Source: Euperipatoides rowelli (Eukaryota > Onychophora > Udeonychophora > Euonychophora > Peripatopsidae). Taken from it: a stretch of 14,387 nt of DNA. Every line of letters starts with the position of its first letter. Positions within the stretch are counted from its first letter, which is position 1. The notes below the pieces were generated by a model, which did no database searches, was not told the origin of the DNA, and saw only the letters and a list, made by a program, of their open reading frames with translations. Of this stretch, positions 1 through 8,331 are shown one piece after another. The stretch lies in assembly GCA_003024985.2 (NCBI GenBank), contig PXIH01S0002218.1; one strand, given 5' to 3'. Position numbers and translations under genes: made by a program.

Positions 1-32
1 AATTTAAAAAATCTGTTAAATTTGACCTTTAA

Positions 33-173
33 AACAAAAGAGTAGTAGCCTACACACCTGAAGCCAAAGTTGAAGCAGTAGAGTGGAACTTCGTCAATGG
101 TCAATTACAGCATCCTGGAGAGTTGACATTAAATAATGTGAAAAATATGGCGGTCCTGCAGCAAGCGTCATGA
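33..173 (+). other. Short open frame at left edge, unknown
   Basis: A stop-free frame of 46 codons runs from just after a TAA at 30-32 to a TGA at 171-173. Its composition (YTPEAKVEAVEW near the start, then a QHPGEL stretch) is less biased to Lys/Asn/Ile/Phe than random translation of this AT-rich DNA, so it may be the end of an exon or a transposon remnant cut by the window edge. There is no early ATG. I do not recognise the product. A chance open frame of this length is quite possible. Confidence 0.2.
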
Positions 174-1977
174 AACAGAAATACATGGCCGAATTTTCAG
201 CAGTAAAATAAGGCTTTCAATTATTACATTAAAATAGTCAAACATGACATATGTAAACAAAATATGATGCAAAACTTATACATATATTTATAGATGATTT
301 GGTTAATCCTTTGAGACAATTTGGGAGTCCTAAAAAGGATTAGGTGTAAGTAAAAAAAAGTTAAACTAACTTCCAATGATGAAATCATGGTGATTGATGT
401 CCAGAAGACTGCTTGCTTTTTATCTACAGATCAGAATCAAAATATCCTATCTACAACTACATTTTTTCAAAAAATCAAACCAAAAATCCATTTACATAAT
501 TTTGAAGGTTTAAGTTTTATTATTCATTGATTAAAATCTTGAGACAATTTACTACAAAAAAAAAAATGCATCAGTTATACATTTTGAAGGTAATTTAAAG
601 TTTAAAAACACGTATGTTCTTAATTTAAAATAGTCTAATTAAATGTCCAATTAAAATTGAGTTAAATTAAATTTAAAGTCTCGTAAAAAGGAACAGCCAA
701 GATTTCCATGAACTCGATGTGTGGTTAAATTATGTATACTCATGCTGTGATGACCAGGAGAGCAATAAATAAAGACAATAAATTGAAAGTCGTTCCATAA
801 CAGGAATCCATGCTTTGAACAAAAAAATTTAACCTTGATGATGTTAAATCTAGATTATTTAAAAAAATTGAAGTTAAATCCACTATAAATTTCCTAAATG
901 ATTTATATAGGAACTATATATGACAAAATTATGAAATAATTCAGAAAGTAGGCTATTGTCATTACAAATATATAATAAAAATCTTAATATTCAAGAGAGT
1001 AGAATATTAACAACTTATGTACAAAATATAATATCTGTTAAAATAATCAATATATGAACTAATAGAGGTAAGTACAGTATATCTGGATTCTTAAAATTTA
1101 TTTCGATGTGACCATCAATTTCTCTTACAAGGACATTGTGATTTTACACCTCTATCACTTATGGGTGTATGATAATAGTTTAACCGACAATCTTTGCATG
1201 AAAAAAACATGTAAAAATTTACAAATTACAAAAAATTGAAAATATCACCAACATTTATATTTAATGACTTGCTGAAAATTATAATAAAATTGATTATTGA
1301 ACTTTTGAAAAAAGTTAACAATTTCCAGAACCACTTTAATTGGACTGGAAAGAAACTGTAGATCTTAAACATTATTAACAACCCATGAGAAATTGGGAAT
1401 AAAAATACAATGCAATAGTATTAATTTTACAAATCATATGAAACAGATGAAATATTAAAACTTGAATAAATATAAAAACAAAAAATCATTTAAAAATTCT
1501 TGATTAATAATTTAGTTTAAACAATTGACTAGGTTGAAAATTAGTATATAAAAAAAGTTTTCATTTTTTATTCAAAAGCACAATTATGACCATACTTTAT
1601 TTTCAATTTAAAAAAGACAGAAAAATTCCTTAAAAATTTTAATTTTAGGAACAAAAAGCAGAAGTCTGAGCTATTGGTTTCTAAAAAATTAATAAACGCT
1701 TTTATTCAGTTCGACGCAGAGCAAACTCCATGTCCCATTTTTAAAAAAATGAGAATACTCTATTATTCTTGCAAAGAGGTTGAATATACTTTAGCGATTG
1801 TTCAGATTTGTTAGGTATACCATTCACAAAAAACTAGAAACCCATTTTAATTATGATAAAGGAAACACCTAAAACAAATTCTGTATAGAAAAATGTAATT
1901 TAAAAACTGAATCTAATACCAAGCCCAACTAATTTTCTGACAATATTTAAATTTAGTCTATATTCCTTTTCCATGAA
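174..1977. other. AT-rich non-coding stretch
   Basis: About 1.8 kb of strongly AT-rich sequence with many A and T runs and stops in all frames. I see no credible exon, RNA gene or repeat family here. A weak echo is the phrase gagacaattt, which occurs at about 312 and 541. It is too short to call a repeat. Confidence 0.6.
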
Positions 1978-2138
1978 AAGAAAAGAAATACCGAAGTGAT
2001 AATGAAAATTTCAGGTGGAACTAAAAGACTGGGACTAGAAGACTTTTGTTTTGGTTGTTATGTGCTGCGGGACAGCTATGCCTGGATACGGGGAAAATGA
2101 GCAAGAAACTAAAACTGGTTGTAAATAAAGTAACTCTG

Positions 2139-2144
2139 TTTATT
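2139..2144 (-). terminator. Poly(A) signal in LTR
   Basis: The minus strand reads AATAAA about 170 bases after the predicted start site, and the same hexamer is conserved in the second repeat at about 3648. The spacing fits an R region of roughly 190 bases. AATAAA is common in AT-rich DNA, so position and conservation are the support. Confidence 0.4.
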
Positions 2145-2254
2145 CTGTGTAAATAAAATCTCTGTACAGTCAGTATTAGCAGCTAGTTAACTGACTAGCT
2201 GGCATACTATAAATAATAAAATAAGAACACATAATTCCTAAGGAATGGACGAAC

Positions 2255-2304
2255 GTCGGAGAGCTGATTGCCCCTATAAAGGTGGAAGGCAGTCACTCTC
2301 CGAC
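2255..2304. other. Conserved R-region hairpin
   Basis: Arms GTCGGAGAG (2255-2263) and CTCTCCGAC (2296-2304) pair perfectly. After one bulged C the stem extends by eight pairs including one G-U if read as plus-strand RNA, giving about 17 pairs. The same structure at 3763-3812 keeps the inner stem but has lost two outer pairs. It sits at the predicted 5' end of the element's RNA, like a TAR-type stem-loop. The function is inferred. Confidence 0.5.
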
Positions 2305-2333
2305 ATAAGACAATATGGTTATACAAAAGAAGT

Positions 2334-2341
2334 CTTTTATA
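2334..2341 (-). promoter_or_regulatory. TATA box of the minus-strand LTR
   Basis: The minus strand reads TATAAAAG, a perfect consensus. Transcription would be expected to start 25-30 bases on, near 2310, just before the hairpin at 2304-2255. The element is absent from the truncated repeat copy. The promoter role is inferred from position within the LTR. Confidence 0.5.
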
Positions 2342-2358
2342 CTGTACACAATCTCATT

Positions 2359-2389
2359 ATGCTAATTTGCATAATTAGTAAATTAGCAT
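2359..2389. repeat. Perfect inverted repeat in U3 with octamer motif
   Basis: Arms ATGCTAATTT (2359-2368) and AAATTAGCAT (2380-2389) are exact reverse complements around an 11-base spacer. The stretch contains ATTTGCAT (2365-2372), the POU/octamer binding site, and TAAT cores typical of homeodomain sites. It lies upstream of the TATA box on the minus strand, where LTR enhancers are found. Protein binding is inference. Confidence 0.4.
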
Positions 2390-2414
2390 TGATTCGCAAA
2401 TTCAAAAGTTAGAA

Positions 2415-2458
2415 CATCCGTGACGCATTTACTAATTAAAGTAAACAAGTCACGGATG
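2415..2458. repeat. Perfect inverted repeat in U3
   Basis: Arms CATCCGTGAC (2415-2424) and GTCACGGATG (2449-2458) are exact reverse complements separated by 24 AT-rich bases. They are unusually GC-rich for their surroundings. A related GTGATCCGTCA lies at the very start of U3 on the minus strand (about 2551-2561). They may be paired transcription factor sites in the LTR enhancer. Confidence 0.4.
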
Positions 2459-2566
2459 AAAGCAAACATATGGAACGTGTGAATAAATGTAAACAGAGAA
2501 TAAAATAAAGCAAATACTATTATTTACAAAATATTATAAATCTAATAATCTGACGGATCACTATAA

Positions 2567-2577
2567 TCCCCCCCTCT
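2567..2577 (-). other. Polypurine tract
   Basis: The minus strand reads AGAGGGGGGGA immediately before the U3 end of the complete repeat, preceded by a run of T. In LTR elements such a tract primes plus-strand DNA synthesis and always borders the 3' LTR. It therefore fixes the minus-strand orientation of this element. It is one of the few G-runs in the window. Confidence 0.55.
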
Positions 2578-3126
2578 GGAAAAAAAAAATTATCACATAA
2601 TATATTTTTTTTAGCTGAACCACAGTTACAATTAAAATTCAAATGTAGAAATGGAGTCATTTCATTTTACAATAATTTGACGAAAGTCAATTTTACCTTA
2701 CAAGTAAGAAAAACATCTTAAAATTTTATCGTAACAATTGAAAAATATATATAATATTTTCCATGTGGAGATGCTGCATGAAGCGTAGGGAGATGCTTCT
2801 TTTATGAGTTGATCCTCCCTGAATGACTTTTATGAGTGATCCCTCCACTTAACATTTCCAAATAAGTATAATTATGCAATATATTATTTTAAAAGTTTTT
2901 AAAATATTTCCCAAATACAACATTAAAATGTATTACGTATAAATCACTTTCAAAAGTCAAAAGTTCATTTCAATCAAAATTTCAAAATTTTTACTGTGGC
3001 AAAAAAAAAAAAAAGTTATTTTAAACATTGATATTAAAACTTAATACTGTTTGGAATTTAAGCGCTGGCAAATCTCATTGAATAGTAGCAAATTGAAAAT
3101 GTCTATATCCAGGTGGCATTCGGCAA

Positions 3127-3450
3127 TCATGCTGCTTTGAAAGTAGAATATATCTCTTCGATGGATGTGAGATGAAGTCGCCTGTTCATGGTAAAAAAAA
3201 GATTACAAGATGAGGCTAGACAATGTTTTTGGTACTGAGAAATAAAACTCCAATCACTGGAATAAGAGTAGTATAAATTTTTAGTTGAAATTAAAAAAAC
3301 AGTTGGTTCGTGGAGGCACATGGAAAATGTCTTCCTCCTAATACTGTTAGACGACACCATTATGAATTGGTGCTGGTAGGCGGAGAGGATGATATTGAAA
3401 ATGTTGTTACAGGTTCTCTGCGACCAAGGAATTCCTCTGCGGGGAGCCAA
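3127..3450 (-). CDS. Unidentified internal frame of the LTR element
   Basis: This stop-free frame of about 107 codons begins at a TTG, not an ATG, about 40 bases inside the element from the U5 end. The first ATG in frame lies about 30 codons in. The position is where a leader and gag would begin. The translation has no zinc knuckle or other recognisable motif. It ends with a stretch reading NRRLHLTSIEEIYSTFKAA before a TGA. It could be a gag remnant or chance. No second similar frame follows before the polypurine tract. Confidence 0.2.
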   Translation of the reverse strand: MAPRRGIPWSQRTCNNIFNIILSAYQHQFIMVSSNSIRRKTFSMCLHEPTVFLISTKNLYYSYSSDWSFISQYQKHCLASSCNLFFTMNRRLHLTSIEEIYSTFKAA

Positions 3451-3487
3451 TATAATGATTTGCCTTGATACGGCACATCATTAAAAG

Positions 3488-3838
3488 AAGAAAAGAAATA
3501 CCGAAGTGATAATGGAAATTTCAGTAGAACTAAAAGACTGGGAGTAGAAGACTTTGGTATGGTTGTTATGTGCTGCGGGACAGCTATGCCTGGATACGGC
3601 GAAAATGAGCAAGAAACTAAAACTGGTTGTAAATAAAGTAACTCTGTTTATTCTGTGTAAATAAAATCTATGTACAGTCAGTATTATTAGCTAGTTAACT
3701 GACTAGCTGGCATACAATAAATAATAAAATAAGAACACATAATTCCTAAGGAATGGATGAAAGTCAGAGAGCTGATTGCTCCCCTAAAGGTGGAAGGCAA
3801 TCACTCTCCGAGGTAGGACAATACAGTTATACAAAGGA
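3488..3838 (-). repeat. Truncated LTR-like repeat lacking U3 (5' LTR)
   Basis: This is a direct repeat of 1978-2331. Similarity stops at about 3838, which corresponds to 2331 in the other copy, three bases from its TATA box. The next bases (3839 onward) do not resemble U3. The copy therefore keeps the R hairpin, the poly(A) signal and U5 but has no promoter of its own. Internal palindromes are conserved, including the tagttaactgacta segment. Confidence 0.65.
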
Positions 3839-5060
3839 ATCAGACAACAAAATAATATTTCAGAACCATATTAATGTTTCTTTCAAAATAATTATTAAAA
3901 ATATCATTTCATAATTATAACCTATGTTTATATTTATTCCAACTTAAAGATAAAGTTGTGGTTTGTGAATTGGTCATTTGAATTATCAAGAAATAATTCT
4001 TTCAATTTTAAAATATCAATTTTTGTTTTATTAAATTATTACAATTTTTAAATCTGTACAAACAGACAGGCAACCTTAGTAAATAATGTAATTCTTATCA
4101 TGCTGGCATTTTTGTTTCATTCAATTATGATGTATTTCCTTTTATTGATTTTTTTTTTCTAAATTTGTTTTTTAGAGTTTGTCATTGTCCCTTAAGAATT
4201 AAAAAACATTTTTTCTTTTACAATTTTTTTTAATTATTTTTAAATTCATCATTTAAGATTGTCTACATGAGATGAAAATAATTTTAAAATTATATTTTTG
4301 AACCTGACATAATTTTTTTTCCTTCGAGTAAAGTCGGACAGTATTATTGGGGATATTTTTTTTCTCCACTTCTCTTGTATCACAAAAGCCGATTTCGCTC
4401 ATTGGAGAATTTTTGTACAGGGTAATTTCTCCCCATGTAGAAAAATGCATTAGTTATCATGGTGTTTACCAACCGATCTTACAAATCTACCATCCATCAT
4501 CTATGGATGCTTATTCAAGCGGGACAATGGATTAATCTGAAAAATAATTTGTTTCATTTCTCCTGATCAGAAAATTTCCATTTTTCTTTTGTTATTTAGT
4601 ATTTGGCAATATTCCTCACTTTCCAATAATTGTATAATGGCAATTAATGTTAATATTTCCATAACATAAATTTTTGTACATAATATTTTTTTTCTGGTGA
4701 CTCATATTAAACCCCATGGAGAGGTACAATAAGATCCTATGCACTGTTCAACAATAGATATGGATCTACCCCTCCTCTTTTGATGCCCCAACCTATGAAT
4801 GACACAACAGCTGTAAAACTTTATTAAAATGTTATTGGAAGCTGAACTTTTAATTATTCAACAAACCACCTTCTAAAATCTTATTGGATCGATTTCCTTT
4901 TTCAAAACTTGGGACAGTCAAAATGCTAAATCTTTTGCCCTAACATGAATTTTTCAAATTTAAGGATATAAAGGTAAGGACTGGGATCTCCATACAACTT
5001 CTTCATGACTTAAAACATTATCCACGCATAAAATTTTATTTTCTTTGAAAAGTCTTTAAT
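3839..5060. other. AT-rich stretch, no clear gene
   Basis: Mostly AT-rich DNA. Between about 4340 and 4530 both strands carry frames of just over 60 codons through somewhat less AT-rich sequence. The plus-strand one follows a tttttgtacag that could be a splice acceptor (about 4420). Neither frame has a recognisable motif and at most one can be real, so I do not call a gene. Confidence 0.5.
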
Positions 5061-5155
5061 ATGAACCAAGAAGATGTTAAAACTACAGTAAGGCAGATAT
5101 AGACCAGCCCAGCTGCAGCCAGTACCAGTCCATCTCCAGCCATCGGGCCACAGCT

Positions 5156-5221
5156 GTAAGTAAATTTTTCTCCATAAATTTCTGTACTTGACATTCTCCA
5201 TTCTTTTCAATCCATTTCCAG
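5156..5221 (+). other. Candidate 66-bp intron
   Basis: The donor GTAAGT (5156-5161) and the acceptor ccatttccag (ending 5221), preceded by a pyrimidine-rich tract, bound a 66-bp AT-rich segment. The flanking sequence is distinctly richer in G and C, with CAGC-rich DNA from about 5095 to 5155. An upstream ATG at 5061 gives only 13 codons before TAG, so the upstream exon is probably 5' untranslated. Introns this short are usual in many invertebrates. Splicing is predicted, not shown. Confidence 0.4.
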
Positions 5222-5311
5222 TCTATCATCAGCAGCTGAGAGAAATTGTGCCATCCAGCCAAAAGTATCCAGACTCAGCTGAAAGTTTAACAATTTTTTT
5301 TTCAAACTAAT

Positions 5312-5499
5312 ATGTCAAGTGCACCCAATAAAGCACTAACCTTAGACCAGTTAAAGGCTGTGGCCGATACCAAAAGGCAGAGAGGCTACTTTCCCCTCAA
5401 CATCAGAGAGATAAACCAGCTAAAACAGAGGATTGCTGAAGCCAAGCATTGTGGACCTGATCCTTGTCCCATAATGTTCTATAGCATAAAGAACATCAG
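5312..5499 (+). CDS. Hypothetical protein, coding exon
   Basis: The frame opens at an ATG after about 90 bases of predicted leader (exon from 5222) and gives about 63 codons of balanced composition, rich in Lys, Arg and Gln. It includes a likely helix around residues 29-45 (NIREINQLKQRIAEAKHCG). The frame meets a TGA only because it reads into AG|GTGAGT, a near-perfect splice donor at 5500, so the true exon ends at 5499 with two bases of a split codon. There is no signal peptide or membrane segment. I do not recognise the family. It is a candidate host gene, or an old transposon frame that acquired splice-like sites. The coincidence of a clean frame, donor, and upstream acceptor is the main support. 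Confidence 0.4.
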
Positions 5500-5829
5500 G
5501 TGAGTTTATACCACAGATCTATCCCACTTTGACAGCTTGAGGCCAAATCACTCTGCATAATGCCCCAATATAGCTGAAAGAATCTTGACTACCTCCAAGC
5601 GTTGTGACCACCTCTCATCTTAGAAGAATAATCTGATCCAATTTTTTTTGCACCTAAAACTTTATTTTCTACTTGTTAGAACTTTTTTTTATTATCTAAA
5701 TAATCCAAAATTCATCTCATCATTAGAACTTTTGTTTTCCTGATTGAACTCTCATCTTTTATCCAAACAATTTCTTTTCAACCTTTCAAAATTAAACTTC
5801 AATTCCAAATTTAACCATTTAACTACCAG

Positions 5830-5900
5830 ATTATTCTATAATGGTAAAGCACATCGATCTTTGGAAGACTTTAATTTTTGACTACATGTCTGCAGCAGGC
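5830..5900 (+). CDS. Possible third exon of the hypothetical gene
   Basis: An acceptor (tttaactaccag, ending 5829) and a donor GTAAGT (from 5901) bound 71 bp. Joined in phase to the exon ending at 5499, this would add 16 codons after the split codon before TGA at 5879-5881, for a product of about 80 residues. Another frame starting from ATG 5841 is open to the donor for 20 codons (MVKHIDLWKTLIFDYMSAAG) but does not match the phase of the previous exon. Both readings look protein-like, so exon use is uncertain. The intervening segment 5500-5829 is AT- and pyrimidine-rich, as expected of an intron. Confidence 0.25.
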
Positions 5901-7210
5901 GTAAGTTTATATTTATTTTTATTGTAGTTGTGGAAATATTGCCATTTATTCATTTATTTTTATGTTATTTTTTTTTTTTTTTTTTTATCCTTGATTTTTA
6001 ATGTTTAATCATTCAAATTGATTTTTTTCCTATGCCCCCCTTATATTTTGGGTATTATGTTAATGTTTTTTTTTTAAATCAGAAATTCTTATATTTTAAC
6101 TTTGAGATTTTTGCTTCAAATATTTTGAAGACAATACAGATAGAAAAACTTTCATTATATTTTTATATATTAGTTGTTCGAAACATATTTTTGCCATATC
6201 TCAATTGTTGATGTCTGTCTGTTTCTGATGGAAAGGAACATGGAATAGAACCATTCAAATTATATTTCCAATAAACCAATCATTAAATTAAATTTTGTTT
6301 TGACTCGTAAATTCTTCCGTCAATCTATTATTATTTTTATTGTTGTTGCATTTTTTTCAAGATACTGATTATTATACTCAGATTTCAAAGAAACCCCACA
6401 ATCATTGTATACTTGATAAACCTAATTTTTTCAAGCTAGTTAGAAACTTTTTCCACCAGACACAACCATAAGCCCAGTAGGTGAAACAATCTTGATATCA
6501 CTGAAGCATTCTTCAGAAAGGACACCCCTTTTTGGATTCAAGGCTTTCTAGGTCCTTGTCAACCACTCATCCTAGAGTAGGTAGTTCCATCTGGTTATTA
6601 TTGCACACAAATTTTTTTTATATTACATTTCTGTTATATATTTTTATTTCAGCTCTATATCTAACAACATACATTTCTATTCTATCACAATATTTGGTTT
6701 TAATTTTTAATATTAGAAAGACAAACCCATTGCTCATCTTTGTAGAGATAGGTTGGAACCACCTGACTGATCAGGGTACCTTATATTGGAAGTTTCAAGT
6801 AGACCCCATGTTAAAGCTGCTGGATCAAGCAGACCAACTGAATCATTCATCTCTCTACAGGGAGATAGGGCCTGCATTTAAACTCAGTCATTTTTACATA
6901 AAATATACACTAAGGCCCTAATAAAGGTTTATATCCATAACCTTTCCCATCTGTCTTACTTAATATTATCTCCACCCCAGGGATTCTTTATTGTATATAT
7001 AGGTGTTCACAAGATTGGTATTTTTTCATGAAAATACCCTTTTAAAGCAATAATTTCCGACAAGGGTGTAGAGGATAAAATCTGGCAATTTGTGATACTA
7101 GGATTCAAACCCCTGCAGAAGTCAAAAAAAGAGTTTTTTTTACAAAATAATATACAAATTGTGGGTTTCCAATTTTTTTTAAAATCAACTTTTTTTAGCA
7201 TTTTTTTCTN
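5901..7210. other. AT-rich stretch with no confirmed gene
   Basis: It includes a run of 19 T at 5968-5986. A 129-codon frame at 6532-6921 is mainly T-rich low-complexity in its first half. The second half (about 6720-6910) is less biased and crosses a ctctctacag acceptor-like site at about 6859, so a decayed exon or repeat is possible there. At 7091-7102 the minus strand reads GGTTTGAATCC, like a tRNA B box, but no partner A box or tRNA fold is visible. Confidence 0.45.
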
Positions 7211-7305
7211 ACTAGAGAAAAGAGAGGGAACCGCAAAAGTCGACATATCCTATTTTTCGCTGTAAATCTCTGAACTGAGTATTAATTATTAAATTTTTGC
7301 TGTGC
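7211..7305. repeat. 95-bp direct repeat, copy 1
   Basis: This copy begins at actagagaaaagag just after the ambiguous base at 7210. It matches 7458-7552 at about 90 of 95 positions. The spacing between copies is 247 bp. Both lie just upstream of the retrotransposon leader, so they could be remnants of its 5' LTR, a partial tandem duplication, or an unrelated repeat. Confidence 0.65.
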
Positions 7306-7457
7306 CAAAACTTTAATTTTTTTTTTGTTTTCATTCATTACATTTCATTTTTATTATTTCAAAACAGTTTTTAATATTTTAAAAAGGCACTGGCAAAGTC
7401 GTATTCTAAAAGCCATTAAGGCATCCGCACCCAGACAGAAAGATAGTTCCTCAATGG

Positions 7458-7552
7458 ACTAGAGAAAAGAGAGGGAACCGCAAAAGACAAGATATCCTAT
7501 TTTTCTCTGTAAATCTCTGAACTGAGTATTAATTATTAAATTTTTGCTATGC
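7458..7552. repeat. 95-bp direct repeat, copy 2
   Basis: This is the second copy of the unit at 7211-7305, with most differences clustered in a six-base patch. It ends about 150 bp before the first gag ATG (7704). No copy of it is seen downstream of the retrotransposon, which argues against it being a full LTR of that element. Confidence 0.65.
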
Positions 7553-7703
7553 AACAATATTTTTGAAAAGTAAACCTGAGATACTTTTGTTCATAAAATT
7601 TTTCTGGCTATCAGGGGAGACCAAAATAACATCAATAGATTCAATGGTTTTAAATATTTTGTTTAACAAAGCTACATACTGACATTTGTATACCGTAGAC
7701 AAA

Positions 7704-8331
7704 ATGGCGTCAGGCATTGAAACCACTGATGATATGGTTAACATACTTCCAGCCATGGAAACGGATACTCAGCTACCTCTTGCAGCTGTCGGAACTCCCA
7801 CTATCATTTATGCCAATTCAGACTCTTTATAATCCCCCCCCCCCCAATCCAAATAACGATAAAAATGGATATTCCCCCATTCATTTTAACCATAAGATAG
7901 TAGACACTTTGCAGGAAAAGGTCATAACTCAAAACAGGGAAATAGAATGGTTACGAAATAAAGTAAGGGAACTTTTATCGGAGCGCGATATACACAATAA
8001 CGAAAGCAACAAGCTTTTTTACCTAGATAAAGAGCCCTTACGAGAGACGGATAATAAAGGTGATTTAGAAATAAATATAGGTGCCCAAAATACAAATGAT
8101 CACAATGTTATTTCAACTAGACCCAGTGGTCATATAGTTGTATCAGATAGGGATACTAACACGCTAAGGGATAGTGGCCTCGTTTTACCGTATGCTAATA
8201 CTAGCGTATCATAATATGTAAGCCCAGCTATACTTGCCATGCTACCGACATTCCAAGGTTATCCAGATGACATTTTTGAATGTGATCGATGGTTAACATC
8301 TTTCACTTGTGTAGCCAAAGACCTAAACTAG
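7704..8331 (+). pseudogene. gag: gag remnant, N-terminal part
   Basis: The likely original start is ATG 7704 (MASGIETTDDMVNIL). This frame stops at TAA 7830 after 42 codons. Reading then continues one frame over (open from 7717), so the shift lies near or just before a run of 12 C at 7834-7845. It passes a charged, coiled-coil-like stretch (KIVDTLQEKVITQNREIEW), a TAA at 8212 and a short segment with LPTFQGYP...DRWL, and ends at TAG 8329. Gag builds the virus-like particle in the cytoplasm. Assignment here rests on position before the zinc knuckle and on the W-containing capsid-like segment, since Gag is poorly conserved. A start at 7717 would be a shadow in the wrong frame. Confidence 0.6.

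Larger units (their letters stand above)
1978..2566 (-). repeat. Complete LTR-like terminal repeat (3' LTR)
   Basis: The part at 1978-2331 matches 3488-3838 at roughly 93% by eye, with two or three one-base indels. The rest, 2332-2566, is present only here and lies between the TATA box and the polypurine tract, so it is U3. On the minus strand the inferred order is U3 (2566 to about 2311), R (about 2310 to 2120) and U5 (to 1978). No clear TG...CA termini are seen, so both ends are approximate to a few bases. Confidence 0.6.
1978..3838 (-). mobile_element. Non-autonomous LTR-type element, minus strand
   Basis: Two direct repeats (1978-2566 and 3488-3838) flank about 920 bp with little coding capacity. 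Read on the minus strand, the downstream repeat has the order expected of an LTR: polypurine tract, U3, TATA box, R hairpin, poly(A) signal, U5. The upstream repeat holds only the R-U5 part. No protease, reverse transcriptase or integrase motif is visible between them, so this resembles an internally deleted or TRIM/LARD-like element that would have depended on proteins from another copy. No target-site duplication was found, as expected if the upstream end is truncated. Repeat divergence suggests an old insertion. A Penelope-type terminal repeat is an alternative, but the adjacent purine tract favours an LTR element. Confidence 0.6.

Noticed and set aside
1978-2600. Hammerhead ribozyme in the terminal repeat, as in Penelope-like elements
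   Set aside because: The only CTGAT occurrence (ctgattg) lacks the required CUGAUGA core and a paired GAAA.
3430-3452. Primer binding site (minus strand TTGGCTCCCCGCAG) after the U5 end
   Set aside because: Position is right, but it lies about 35 bases inside from the repeat end and no tRNA match could be confirmed.
6532-6720. Membrane protein suggested by the hydrophobic start of a 129-codon frame
   Set aside because: The hydrophobic residues come from T-rich low-complexity DNA; no signal peptide pattern or conserved motif.
7080-7125. tRNA-derived SINE, from a B-box-like GGTTTGAATCC on the minus strand
   Set aside because: No A box, no tRNA fold and no tail were visible; one 11-base match is weak.
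7007-7246. 79-codon minus-strand frame spanning the ambiguous base
   Set aside because: It reads through an N and low-complexity A/T runs and shows no motif.
7605-7622. Primer binding site starting TGGCTATCAGGGG between the direct repeats and gag
   Set aside because: TGG start and position are suggestive, but no LTR end adjoins it and I cannot match it securely to a tRNA 3' end.
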